Origin: Bacteroidota bacterium
GTDB lineage: Bacteria; Bacteroidota; Bacteroidia; Bacteroidales; NBLH01
Length of the DNA: 64,000 nt
Assembly (NCBI GenBank): GCA_025361565.1
Contig: JANYKN010000126.1
Location: forward strand, 1-64,000
Direction: 5' to 3'
The notes beneath the pieces are model-generated. The model ran no database searches, was not told the DNA's origin, and saw only the letters and a list, made by a program, of their open reading frames with translations. The position numbers and the translations under genes are program-made. Positions within the stretch are counted from its first letter, which is position 1. Each line of letters begins with the position of its first letter. Shown here in pieces: positions 1 to 9,927 of the stretch.

Positions 1-90
1 CTTAATATCAGCCAGATACTCTAAACAGGCCTTATCTGTGGAAAATCTTTGAGTAAACTTTATAAGCTCTTCTCCTTCAAATTTGTTCAT
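1..90 (-). mobile_element. IS1595-family-like transposase, N-terminal fragment (truncated by window edge)
   Basis: Reverse complement from ATG at 90 reads MNKFEGEELIKFTQRFSTDKACLEYLADIK, resembling the N-terminus of IS1595-family transposases (MN.F.G..L..F...F.T...C..YL...KW). Continues off the window. Confidence 0.7.
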
Positions 91-159
91 AAATTATTAT
101 TTTTGAATCAAATATAATAGAATTTATGTAAACACCTCAAATTATTTTTATAATCTAAA

Positions 160-1878
160 TTATTCTGTTTTAGATTTGACAAAAACTTTTTCTAATTTGC
201 CTTTGTTGTATAGTGCATCATAAAGTATATTGCCACTGATATCAAAGGTTTTAATCCTGCCATGTTTTTTGTCGTCTTTATAATTTATTTCTGTTTCGGG
301 TTTTGAATTGGTGTACCACGAGAGCCATCGACCATCTTTTTTGCCCGCTTTGTAATTTTCTTCTCTTACTTTTACACCACTTTGCTCAAAAAAAGTCCAA
401 AGTCCATTTTTTTCTCCATTCAAATAATAGCCGTTTATATTTTCTTTTCCATCCGGAAAGAATGTAGTATATTGTCCATTGTATAAACCGTCCTTGTAAC
501 TTTCTAATAATTGGTTAATGCCATTTTCATTGAAATATCTGGCAACTCCATCTTTGATATTTTCTTTATAGTAAATTTCGTATTCTTTAACACCATTGTC
601 GTACCACGATTCCCATTTCCCATTCATTTTGCGGTCTAAAAATGTGCCAGACATATATTTTTTTCCATTTTCGTACCATGAAGTCCATGGACCTTCTTCT
701 TGTCCGTTAACAAATTCGCCCTGGTAGAAAACTTGGCCATTTTCGTAATTTACTACCCATAGCCCGTTTTTAAGGTCGTCAACATAATTTCCTGTTTTCC
801 AAACTGAGCCGTTTCCATACCAATAGGTCCACAATCCATTCATTTTACCTTTCGAAAAATTTCCTTCATTTCCTTTTTGACCATCGGTGCGCCAATAGGT
901 CCATTTTCCATCTTGGATTCCGTTTTCAAAATTCCCTTCAATATCTAATTTCCCATCTTCGAGCCACCAGGTTGCTTTTCCATGTTTTTGATCTTGCTTG
1001 AATTCAATTTCGCTGCTTTTTTTGCCATTCGCATACCAAGTAGTATGCAAACCTTCTTTTAATCCATTTTTAAAGCTTCCGGTAAACTTTTTTTCACCGG
1101 TTTCATACCAAAAATTCCAAATGCCATCTTTCTTGCCATCAAGCATTTGTCCTTCCATTTCAAGTTTTCCGTTTTCGAACCAGGTTTTGCTTGAGCCCGA
1201 ACCATAATTCATTTCGGTCCAGCGGTTTCCTTCTCTAAACCAAGATTGCCATAAGCCTATTTTTTCACCGTTTTTATAAAGTCCTTTTTTTAATACTTTT
1301 CCATTTGAATAATAGGTAATCCATAACGAATCATGTTTGCCATTTTTGTAAAAGCCGCTTTCTTCAACTTTGCCATCAGGCAACCAACTTGTATAAATTC
1401 CATTTCCATTCTTTACCAAAGTATCGCCTTGTGGAGAATAAAGGTTCATGAATTTAACATCATCATTGGTTAAATACAATTCTTCTTTTACTTTTTTACC
1501 TTTATTGTTAAAAGTTGTCCAAATGCTGTCGCGATCATCATTTTTGTAGAAACCGCTAATTAAAAGATTTCCATCCTTGTCCCATTCGAGGTAATGCCCA
1601 TTTTTTAAACCTTGTTTGACTTCTCCCTCATTTTCTTTTTTACCGTTAGGAAAGAAATAAGTTACCCTTCCGTTTGGAACACCAAAATTATATTCAACTT
1701 CCTGAACCAGAATGCCTTCTTCATTCCAGTATTTCCAAAGGCCAATTTCTTTACCACTATCGGATGTTTTACCTTCAGATCGTTTTTGTTTGTTTTTCCA
1801 GTAATCAGTATATGTTTTTTGCTGGGCAAATAAGGTGCTGAATAACAATAATGTAGCAGCTAAGAATATGTATTTCAT
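160..1878 (-). CDS. Secreted MORN/YwqK-like repeat protein
   Basis: 572 aa ORF with signal peptide and many ~23-aa G.W..WY.NGK....G.F.NG...G repeats. Confidence 0.85.
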   Translation of the reverse strand: MKYIFLAATLLLFSTLFAQQKTYTDYWKNKQKRSEGKTSDSGKEIGLWKYWNEEGILVQEVEYNFGVPNGRVTYFFPNGKKENEGEVKQGLKNGHYLEWDKDGNLLISGFYKNDDRDSIWTTFNNKGKKVKEELYLTNDDVKFMNLYSPQGDTLVKNGNGIYTSWLPDGKVEESGFYKNGKHDSLWITYYSNGKVLKKGLYKNGEKIGLWQSWFREGNRWTEMNYGSGSSKTWFENGKLEMEGQMLDGKKDGIWNFWYETGEKKFTGSFKNGLKEGLHTTWYANGKKSSEIEFKQDQKHGKATWWLEDGKLDIEGNFENGIQDGKWTYWRTDGQKGNEGNFSKGKMNGLWTYWYGNGSVWKTGNYVDDLKNGLWVVNYENGQVFYQGEFVNGQEEGPWTSWYENGKKYMSGTFLDRKMNGKWESWYDNGVKEYEIYYKENIKDGVARYFNENGINQLLESYKDGLYNGQYTTFFPDGKENINGYYLNGEKNGLWTFFEQSGVKVREENYKAGKKDGRWLSWYTNSKPETEINYKDDKKHGRIKTFDISGNILYDALYNKGKLEKVFVKSKTE

Positions 1879-2116
1879 ATTTGTAAATATTATAGATTTT
1901 CAATGATTGTTGATTACGTTTATCAATCGGATTAACGTAAATTTTAATCCGTTTTCATGATGAAATAAAAATTATTATTCAATTGATTTCAGGTTTAATA
2001 ACCTAAAAGTATTAAAATTATTGTTATTAATAATGAATACTTATCTGCAAGTTGAATGAATTGGAATTTGGATTTCTACAAATTGCATTTTTTAAAAGGA
2101 ATCCATGAAGTAGAAA

Positions 2117-3334
2117 CTAGGTAAGTAAAGAATGTTTTCTGGTAATATATCTTACCGGGTACCAAGATGCTATAAATCCAATCATTACAACCGTTGAAAA
2201 AACATAAATAAAATCCATAATCTGCATTTCAACAGGATAGTTTGTAACGATAAAACTTTCTGGAAAGCGGATAATGCCAAATTTCAGTTGTATCATTGCA
2301 ATGATTGCTCCGAGAATTAATCCTGCAAAAGCACCAATAATTGAAATTAACCAACCTTCGATTAAGAATATATTACGGATTAGCTTGTTGGTAGCTCCCA
2401 TATTCTGGAGGGTAATAATATCTTTCTTTTTGTCGATGATGAGCATGGTAAGTGAACCTGTTAAATTAAACGAGGCGATGATCAGAATAAATGAAAGAAT
2501 TAAAAAAATGGCCCATTTCTCAGTCTGCATTACTTTATATAAAAATTCGTGCTGCTGGAACCGGTTCTTAACTACAAAAGTTTTTTTAAGCTTGTCTTCG
2601 AGTTTTTTCTGGAACATTAAAGCATCAACTCCTGTTTTTAATTTGATTTCAATGGAACTGACCTCGTCGGTATATTCAAGTAAATTTCGTGCAAAATCAA
2701 TGGGGACAATAATCGTTTCGGTATTGTAATCATCCTGTAAGACAGAAAAAATTCCAATTGGGAAAATAGATTTTGTGTTAAACACATCAAGATTTGTAAG
2801 GCTTGGCTGTGAATTTCGCTTTGGGGCTACAATTTTAATTGGTTTAATCAGGTTTAAGTTCAACGAAAGCCTGTTGGCTAACAAATGGCCTAAAACAGCG
2901 TATTCTCCGTGTTCATCTTTTAAAGTGAACACACCATTAATTATCATGCTGTCAATACCGCTGGTTTCGGTGTAATTGTCCGAAACCCCTTTTAATCTTG
3001 CAATATCTTGTTTGTTATCGTATTCGAGCATTGCATTTTCTTCAAGTACTTCGGTAAATGAAAAAATCCCATCAAACGTTTTAATTTGTTTGATGATGGA
3101 ATCATTTGACGGAAAAACTTTTCCTTCGGCCAACGTTATTTTTAAATCGGGATCAAAAGCATTAAAAAAAGATTTAATTAAACTGTCAAAGCCATTAAAT
3201 ACAGATAGAATAACAATTAGCGCCATTGTCATTACAGTAACTCCCAAAACTGAAAGCGCTGAAATTATGTTGATCAGGTTTGTTGATTTCTTTGCAAATA
3301 AGTATCGTTTGGATATAAATAATGACAAGTTCAT
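2117..3334 (-). CDS. ABC transporter permease, FtsX/LolC-LolE-like
   Basis: 405 aa; N-terminal 'FISKRYLFAKKSTNLINIISALSVLGVTVMTMALIVILSVFNGF' typical of LolC/E; C-terminal TM helices. Confidence 0.88.
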   Translation of the reverse strand: MNLSLFISKRYLFAKKSTNLINIISALSVLGVTVMTMALIVILSVFNGFDSLIKSFFNAFDPDLKITLAEGKVFPSNDSIIKQIKTFDGIFSFTEVLEENAMLEYDNKQDIARLKGVSDNYTETSGIDSMIINGVFTLKDEHGEYAVLGHLLANRLSLNLNLIKPIKIVAPKRNSQPSLTNLDVFNTKSIFPIGIFSVLQDDYNTETIIVPIDFARNLLEYTDEVSSIEIKLKTGVDALMFQKKLEDKLKKTFVVKNRFQQHEFLYKVMQTEKWAIFLILSFILIIASFNLTGSLTMLIIDKKKDIITLQNMGATNKLIRNIFLIEGWLISIIGAFAGLILGAIIAMIQLKFGIIRFPESFIVTNYPVEMQIMDFIYVFSTVVMIGFIASWYPVRYITRKHSLLT

Positions 3335-3411
3335 TAATGGATGATTAGATGCTTGAATGTGAAAATGAGTAAATCAATCTAACTAATTTTAAATAAAATT
3401 TAGGGACTTAT

Positions 3412-3744
3412 TTACCTTAATAAGTCATCAATTTTTTGAGCATGGTCAAGTGAGTCATCAATAAAGAACTTAAAATCGGCCAATTTACGCACCTGGTTTT
3501 TAATGTTTTTGCCAATCTCAAATTTAATTTTCCTCGCATCAGCCGAAATCATTTCTAAAACTTTGTCAATTTCGTTTGTTGGAAATATACTTAGATAAAC
3601 CCTTGCAATGGATAAATCGGAACTGAGCCTAACCGCAGTAACTGTAATTAATTTACCTTGATAGGTTAAAGAATGTTGCTGAAAATAAGTACTTAGCTCT
3701 TTCTGCATCAATCTTTCTACTTTTTTTAAACGGGTCGATTCCAT
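3412..3744 (-). CDS. rbfA: 30S ribosome-binding factor RbfA
   Basis: 110 aa; 'TRLKKVERLMQKELS...ITVTAVRLSSDLSIARVYLSIF' RbfA pattern. Confidence 0.88.
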   Translation of the reverse strand: MESTRLKKVERLMQKELSTYFQQHSLTYQGKLITVTAVRLSSDLSIARVYLSIFPTNEIDKVLEMISADARKIKFEIGKNIKNQVRKLADFKFFIDDSLDHAQKIDDLLR

Positions 3745-3946
3745 TTTATTAATTTTCTTAATTTTGATTTTAATTCAAGCATTTAATTATTTAAATAAAT
3801 TTATTGTTTGATAAATAAATTTAATCTTTTTTCTAAATTTATACAATTATTGAAACCATTACAGTCAATACAATTTTTTAAGTTTTAAAAAACAAGAATG
3901 AATACATTGATGGTTCGCTACAAAAGTAAATAAAAAAACAAGACTT

Positions 3947-6562
3947 GTGTTTTTAGAAAATCGGAAGTTCAAATTATTGGGTTTTTCATTTTTATTGATA
4001 TTCATTTCAATATCAAATTCCTATGCCCAATATAACAAAAATGAATTCCCATCTCCAGGGACTAATTTTGTTATGGCTAAATCGAAAATATTTCCTCAAC
4101 GAAAAATAACTATCCGAGATTTGGGAAACAATGTTTGGGATTTCTCCATGTTTAATCCTTCAGAGTTTGATACCATCCGGTTAATTGAGCCGAACAAAAC
4201 AAGATATGGAAAACGTTTTCCGGAATCAAATGTTGCAATGGTGATAAATCCGTTGAAAATAGAATATCTTTCAATCGATTCAGGAAATGTATATTTAACT
4301 GGGCTTATTGATGATTTTATGGAGAAAAATTTGCCTGTACTACTCAGCTTTACAGATAAATTATTGTATAAAAATCCTCACCTGGCTATAGATCAGGAAT
4401 ATTCCGATACTTCTACTACTCATTTTGCTGCGCCATATTATCATCTTCCGGGAACAGATTCTATTAAGGCTGATATTTTTTATGTTCGTACAGGAAGAGT
4501 TGATGCTTCGGGAGAATTAATTACTCCACTTGGTAAATATAAGGTTGATCGGGAAGTAATTTTTGTCGAAAAAAGAGTTAGGGGATTCAAATACTCTGTT
4601 TTTGGATGGACTCCAGCACCCGAATATTCATTAGACAAGCATTATACTTTTTACCGATGGTATAACAAAGACAACAAATTACCAATAGCCGAGGCTTATT
4701 TAAACGATCAGGATTTAATTGAATATGTTAGCTATCAATACGATTCGCCGTTAAGGCTTAATTTTACTGGAGATGATGTTTCTTGCAAAGGCGGTTCTAA
4801 TGGGGAGGTGGATTTAACAGTAATCGGAGGAATTCCCGATTATACTTATCAATGGACAAATGGTGCTACCAGTCAGGATTTGAAAGGTGTAAAAGCCGGA
4901 ACATATCGTGTGGTTGTAACTGATAATCGTGGAAGAACAATTTCTTCGTATTACACAGTTTCTGAGCCTATTATAGAATTACAAGCCAGAGTAGATGTTC
5001 AAAATATTAGTTGCCATGGCAATAAAGATGGCAAAGTTCAACTCAATATTCTAGGAGGAAAAGCACCTTATGATTTTGCCTGGTCAAACGATTCGATAAA
5101 CGAAACAATGATAAACCTATCACCCGGGAAAATAAAATACATGGTAATAGATGCAGGTGGTTGCAGGATAGTAGACAGTATTGAAATTACCCAGCCTGAT
5201 AAAAAATTATCTTGTGATTTTGTTGAAAAACATGTTTCGTGTCATGATGGGAATGACGGTTCCGCCGAAGTTTTGCCCGATGGTGGTACTCCTCCATATC
5301 GTTTTTTATGGAGTGATGGCGATACCAGCCGGATTAAAATCAATATGCATGCAGGGCTGCACCAGGTTACTGTTTATGATTTAAACAATTGCAGTTTAAG
5401 TAAAACGGTAACCATCAAACAACCAGAAACTCCTGTTAAAATAGTCAAAGATATCAGACCTGTGAGTTGTTTCGGAGGTAATGATGGAAGCGTTGAACTT
5501 GATGTTTCGGGAGGTAAGGCACCTTATCAGTATTTTTGGTCAGACAGCTCTAACAATAAATATTTAAAGGGATATCCATCAGGAACATACTTAGTGGAAG
5601 TGCTCGATAAAAACGGTTGCATGGTTAAAGAAAGTATCATTATTTCTCAGCCAACTTCAGCACTGCAAATGAAATATGCTAAAAAAGACGTGAATTGTTT
5701 TGGTGGTTTTGATGGAGAAATAACGTTAAATGTAAGCGGAGGAAGCCCACCATATATTTATAATTGGTCAAATAGCTCAGATAAACCTGATTTAAAGAAA
5801 ATTGGAAGAGGAGTTTATACTATTAAATTGAGCGATAAAAATCAATGTAACGTTTCTGAAACTGTTGAAATTTTATCTCCCGAAAAAGCTCTGTTTGCAG
5901 ATTTTGAAAAGAAAGATGTAAAATGCCGCAATGGAAACGAAGGTTCAATTAATTTGACTGTTGAAGGTGGAACTCCCGATTATAAATATGTTTGGTCCAA
6001 TAAATCGACCAACGAGGATTTGGAAGGCATTAAAGCAGGAAATTATGAGGTTACAGTTATCGATAAAAACCTATGCGAAATTAAAAAGACGATTGCGATT
6101 GGGGAGCCTGAAACCCAAATAGAAATTACCTTTGAGAAAATTGATGTGAATTGCCATGGTGAAAAATCCGGATCTATTTATTTGAGCGTAAAAGGAGGAA
6201 AGCCCGGCTATGATTATGAATGGTCAACCGGTGAAAATTCGCCCAGTTTAATTGGGGTGGGGGCAGGAAAATATACTGCAAGTGTTACTGATAATCTACT
6301 TTGTAGGCAATCTAAAATCATTGAGGTTTTTGAACCAGAAAAGCTAAGGATTAAATCAGCGCTTACAAATCCTGATAACGACCAGCAAAATGGTTCAATA
6401 AAAATTGAGGTTTTAGGAGGAACAAAGCCATATTCAATACTTTGGGACAATGGGCTATCAACTAGCGAAGTCAAAAATCTGGGCACCGGAATCCACGAAG
6501 TGCAGATTAAAGACTCAAAAGATTGTATTTTGAATGAAGAGATTGAGTTGAAAGGGAAATAA
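3947..6562 (+). CDS. Secreted SprB-repeat protein
   Basis: 871 aa with signal peptide; 8 tandem repeats of the type DV.C.GG.DG...L.V.GG.PPY.Y.WS.....L. followed by G.Y.V.V.D..GC. Start appears to be GTG. Confidence 0.85.
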   Translation: MFLENRKFKLLGFSFLLIFISISNSYAQYNKNEFPSPGTNFVMAKSKIFPQRKITIRDLGNNVWDFSMFNPSEFDTIRLIEPNKTRYGKRFPESNVAMVINPLKIEYLSIDSGNVYLTGLIDDFMEKNLPVLLSFTDKLLYKNPHLAIDQEYSDTSTTHFAAPYYHLPGTDSIKADIFYVRTGRVDASGELITPLGKYKVDREVIFVEKRVRGFKYSVFGWTPAPEYSLDKHYTFYRWYNKDNKLPIAEAYLNDQDLIEYVSYQYDSPLRLNFTGDDVSCKGGSNGEVDLTVIGGIPDYTYQWTNGATSQDLKGVKAGTYRVVVTDNRGRTISSYYTVSEPIIELQARVDVQNISCHGNKDGKVQLNILGGKAPYDFAWSNDSINETMINLSPGKIKYMVIDAGGCRIVDSIEITQPDKKLSCDFVEKHVSCHDGNDGSAEVLPDGGTPPYRFLWSDGDTSRIKINMHAGLHQVTVYDLNNCSLSKTVTIKQPETPVKIVKDIRPVSCFGGNDGSVELDVSGGKAPYQYFWSDSSNNKYLKGYPSGTYLVEVLDKNGCMVKESIIISQPTSALQMKYAKKDVNCFGGFDGEITLNVSGGSPPYIYNWSNSSDKPDLKKIGRGVYTIKLSDKNQCNVSETVEILSPEKALFADFEKKDVKCRNGNEGSINLTVEGGTPDYKYVWSNKSTNEDLEGIKAGNYEVTVIDKNLCEIKKTIAIGEPETQIEITFEKIDVNCHGEKSGSIYLSVKGGKPGYDYEWSTGENSPSLIGVGAGKYTASVTDNLLCRQSKIIEVFEPEKLRIKSALTNPDNDQQNGSIKIEVLGGTKPYSILWDNGLSTSEVKNLGTGIHEVQIKDSKDCILNEEIELKGK

Positions 6563-6680
6563 TTGAAATATTCCAAAGAAGAAATTATACTTCAGGAAAT
6601 GAAGAATTCGAAAGTGAAGAGATTTGGCATTATCCAAATCACTTTTCAGCATATAATTTAAAAATGTAGCAATTTGCACA

Positions 6681-7274
6681 ATGTCAACATCTTGTAAAAT
6701 CTGTGAAAAATTCGATAAAAAAATCAAAGTTGATTATCTTGAAGGAGAGAAATTTCCTATTGAATTCCAGGATTTCATAGCCGTTACTGGAACCGACAAC
6801 GAGGTTTCCAGATGCCCGCTTTGTGGGCAAGCTTACGTATATACTCATAATTGGGACAATGATGTTTACAATTTAATGGATTACGGAACTCTGCATCAGA
6901 TTGCTGAAAATCGTGTTTTGGAGATTATTGCATATTACATTAAACAGGAAAAAGATAGAATAAAGGATGTAAAAAAGTTTTGGTACAAAGCCCGAAAGAA
7001 ATTCGGCATTCAGCTAGAGCAACTTTCAAACGATGAAAAAAAGGTGATAGAATACTTAAAGGAAAAAACATTCAACGGTGAATATCTTGAAAATATAGCA
7101 AGAGACTTGTTGCTTAGCAAAGATGAAATGATAGAAATAGCAAAGAATCTGGATAAGTCCGGAATTGTTTTTAAAAATATATATTGGCCTTTAGGGCCGG
7201 GTGAACATAATTTTCAGGAAGAATTTAAGGGTGGAGATCCTTATGTTTATACCAAAATACGCATTCTGGTATAA
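6681..7274 (+). CDS. Hypothetical protein with N-terminal CxxC...CPLC zinc-ribbon-like motif
   Basis: 197 aa ORF with intact start and stop; CKIC ... CPLC pairs. Confidence 0.7.
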   Translation: MSTSCKICEKFDKKIKVDYLEGEKFPIEFQDFIAVTGTDNEVSRCPLCGQAYVYTHNWDNDVYNLMDYGTLHQIAENRVLEIIAYYIKQEKDRIKDVKKFWYKARKKFGIQLEQLSNDEKKVIEYLKEKTFNGEYLENIARDLLLSKDEMIEIAKNLDKSGIVFKNIYWPLGPGEHNFQEEFKGGDPYVYTKIRILV

Positions 7275-7275
7275 G

Positions 7276-7524
7276 ATGAATTACATTAAACACATCAATC
7301 AAATTAATTATATCTCAAGCCAGAGGATAGAAATTGATGTTCGCATTTACAATGAAAAAATAAAATGGCACTATTCAGGAAGAATGCAATTTTATGATGG
7401 TGAAGAAGATACTTGCGAACAATCATACATTGAATATATAAACAATGGCCCACCAGAATTTGCAAACGGTCTGGAACCTGGAAAAATATCAGAAATTGAT
7501 ATGATCGTTGGTAATATAAAATAA
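7276..7524 (+). CDS. Small hypothetical protein (start inferred as internal ATG of ORF 7201..7524)
   Basis: Internal ATG at 7276 follows the stop of the previous gene by one base; MNYIKHINQINYISSQRIEIDVRIYNEKIKWHYSGRMQF... Confidence 0.6.
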   Translation: MNYIKHINQINYISSQRIEIDVRIYNEKIKWHYSGRMQFYDGEEDTCEQSYIEYINNGPPEFANGLEPGKISEIDMIVGNIK

Positions 7525-7607
7525 GCATGAAATAAAAGGTAAAACTCAATAATTGAACATTGTAAATTTGAAGATTCAATAGGTTTTCCACTTAATAAAT
7601 TCAAACT

Positions 7608-7934
7608 ATGAAACAAAAGAAACCGCTCGGAATTCAAATGGGAATTGCTTGTTTGTTATTTGGAATGGTATTCGGAATTGCCGATTTAATTATTTATGAA
7701 AGGGGAAAAGTTTATCCGGCAATACTTGTCCTTACACCAATACTCATTCTTTCAGGAATCATATTCCTGTTAATGCCAGGCAACGAACCTCCACCTGAAA
7801 TTCCTAAAAATATACGGGTAAAAACTTGGTGGAAAATATCTCCAACAATCAATAAAGTTATTTGGGCAAGCGCCATGCTAATTGGTTTGGCGATAGGAAT
7901 TTGGTTAATGATTTCCTTTGCCGATTTTAATTAG
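7608..7934 (+). CDS. Small hypothetical membrane protein
   Basis: 108 aa with three hydrophobic segments. Confidence 0.65.
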   Translation: MKQKKPLGIQMGIACLLFGMVFGIADLIIYERGKVYPAILVLTPILILSGIIFLLMPGNEPPPEIPKNIRVKTWWKISPTINKVIWASAMLIGLAIGIWLMISFADFN

Positions 7935-8075
7935 GAAAATTAATTGGAATTTTTAAGGCTTTCCCCATTTTTATAATAAGTGGGCCGACTCAAATATTTT
8001 ATTGATAAAAAGCTTCATTCATTTTATTGAATATACACTGCCAAAATCAATAACAAATGCAGATATTTTAAACTT

Positions 8076-8924
8076 ATGATAAAGCAGATTTATAGATTTC
8101 TGAATCCAAAATTTCAGAATTTATTTTTAGACTATAAAGTTGATTTAGTACCAAGATACGGATTTGGAAAGCCTGCTCATCCTGATTTGTTGAAAATTAT
8201 TGAATCAAATCGTGATATATACAAGAATCTACTTGAGAAATCACTTCACCATAAAGAAAAAATTTGGTTAATCAAAGATTCAAAAATAGAGACCAGTCCA
8301 ATAAATCCAACATGGAACAATGGATTTTTACCAGGTTTGGATATGATTGGAATTTATACACTTTTCGCTGAATTTAAACCAAATAAATATATTGAAATTG
8401 GTTCCGGAAATTCTACCAAAGTAGCATATAAAGCTAGAAAAGAACAGAATTTATCAACAAAAATTATATCCATTGATCCGAAACCTCGTGCGGAAATTGA
8501 TTATCTGGCAGACAGAATAATTCGAGAGCCGTTTGAGAATATTGATTTTGATTTAATTGAAGAATTGAATGAAAATGATATTCTTTTTGTGGACAACTCA
8601 CATCGAATTTTACCTAATTCCGATGCGATGGTTTTTTTCCTTGAAATTTTGCCGAAACTAAAAAAAGGTGTAATTGTGCATATTCATGATGTTTACCTAC
8701 CCTTTGATTATCCTCAATTTATGTGCGATAGATTTTATTCCGAACAATATGGCCTGGCAATTTATTTGTTGGCAAACCCCATTAAATATGAGACGATATT
8801 GCCAAACTATTTTATTTATCAGGACAAGGAATTATCTGAATTGATATCTCCGGTGTGGAACCATGAGAATATGCAGAAAGTGGAGAGGCACGGCGGATCT
8901 TATTGGATTCGGATAAACGAATAA
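8076..8924 (+). CDS. Class I SAM-dependent methyltransferase-like protein
   Basis: 282 aa; 'YIEIGSGNSTKVAYKA' motif I-like, 'IISIDPKPRAEID', 'ILFVDNSHR'. Confidence 0.75.
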   Translation: MIKQIYRFLNPKFQNLFLDYKVDLVPRYGFGKPAHPDLLKIIESNRDIYKNLLEKSLHHKEKIWLIKDSKIETSPINPTWNNGFLPGLDMIGIYTLFAEFKPNKYIEIGSGNSTKVAYKARKEQNLSTKIISIDPKPRAEIDYLADRIIREPFENIDFDLIEELNENDILFVDNSHRILPNSDAMVFFLEILPKLKKGVIVHIHDVYLPFDYPQFMCDRFYSEQYGLAIYLLANPIKYETILPNYFIYQDKELSELISPVWNHENMQKVERHGGSYWIRINE

Positions 8925-8965
8925 AATTTGTTTATATACAGTATTTCCAAATTTTATTTTCAAAA

Positions 8966-9006
8966 AAAAAGCGACTGAATTTTCTATTTTCAAGCCGCTT
9001 TTGAGT
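8966..9006. terminator. Putative bidirectional terminator hairpin between convergent genes
   Basis: aaaagcgact...aagccgctttt inverted repeat flanked by A-run and T-rich tract between convergent CDSs. Confidence 0.55.
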
Positions 9007-9032
9007 TTTTGGTAATCTAATATTTTGAGGTT

Positions 9033-9701
9033 TTATTCTTCCAAAATATTAAAATCGGTTACAAGTTTAGCAATTTTTCCGTCTTTATCATAGCCTATAT
9101 AAGAGCCATAAAAACCTTCGCCATAACCGGCCTGGAAAATAATTACATTGTTTGGGTTATTATCGTAAGGTTTTACTTCGCAATAATATTCATCAACAGC
9201 GCCTGGCCCAAAAAATAAATTATCAATATAGTTGTCATAATAACTGGTAAACTTATCTCCAAGCTTATCCGATAATTCATTTTCATGATTAAGCATTGCT
9301 TTTTGGCCTTCAATATCCATAAAGCAGCCTAAACTTGAATCAACAGCGTAACCAAAAATTTCGTTCTCTTCAAGTTCTTTCAAATCCTGATCATCGACCA
9401 AAGCCATTTCCCATCTTTGAACTGCTGCTTCCGAAAATCTTAATTCAGCAAAAGCTATACAATCTTCTTCGTGTGAATAATACAAGTAAACAGGAAATTT
9501 ACCTTTTGGAAAATCCTTTACAATAGGTTCTATTTCAGGCTCTACCAATGGATCGCAAACCACAATTTTTCCGGTAGGAACATTCAGTTCACCTACTTTT
9601 TTAATTTGCTTTATATCCGGATGTTTTTCGACTTTGGAAAAAACATTGTCAATTAGTGCAATAATTCTCTTCATCAGATTTAATTTTGAATTTTTTGGCA
9701 A
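9033..9701 (-). CDS. DUF4241-like domain protein
   Basis: 222 aa; 'G.LNVPTGKIVVCDPLV...FPKGKFPVYLYYSHEEDCIAFAELRFSE' pattern; 'SLGCFMD'. Confidence 0.7.
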   Translation of the reverse strand: MPKNSKLNLMKRIIALIDNVFSKVEKHPDIKQIKKVGELNVPTGKIVVCDPLVEPEIEPIVKDFPKGKFPVYLYYSHEEDCIAFAELRFSEAAVQRWEMALVDDQDLKELEENEIFGYAVDSSLGCFMDIEGQKAMLNHENELSDKLGDKFTSYYDNYIDNLFFGPGAVDEYYCEVKPYDNNPNNVIIFQAGYGEGFYGSYIGYDKDGKIAKLVTDFNILEE

Positions 9702-9927
9702 AAATAGTAAAAATATTTTTTTGTAAGTTACAAAAACAAAAGCAACTACGCCGTTAAAAATGGAACACGGATTACACGAATTTAACGAATTTAAATGGAT
9801 AAATTAGAAAAGTAAACTTATTAATTATACAAATGATGATTTTTAATATAATACGAAGCATATTCTTAAATTCAAATAGCTTGTTATCTGAACAATATAA
9901 TAAATTATTCGACCATTTACTCAAAGG

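Noticed and set aside
160-1878. Toxin-antitoxin system based on YwqK-like repeats
   Set aside because: No toxin candidate adjacent and the protein is exported and very long; repeat similarity alone does not support a TA module.
2274-2729. 151-aa + strand ORF opposite the ABC permease
   Set aside because: Fully contained in a well-supported FtsX-like CDS on the other strand; composition is that of an antisense artefact.
4767-6562. CRISPR-like periodicity in the SprB-repeat gene
   Set aside because: Periodicity comes from ~70-aa protein repeats with diverged DNA; no short identical direct repeats with unique spacers.
9755-9800. aaatggaacacggattacacgaatttaacgaatttaaatgga, resembling a degraded dispersed repeat
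   Set aside because: Only one degenerate copy is visible in the window; no clear boundaries.
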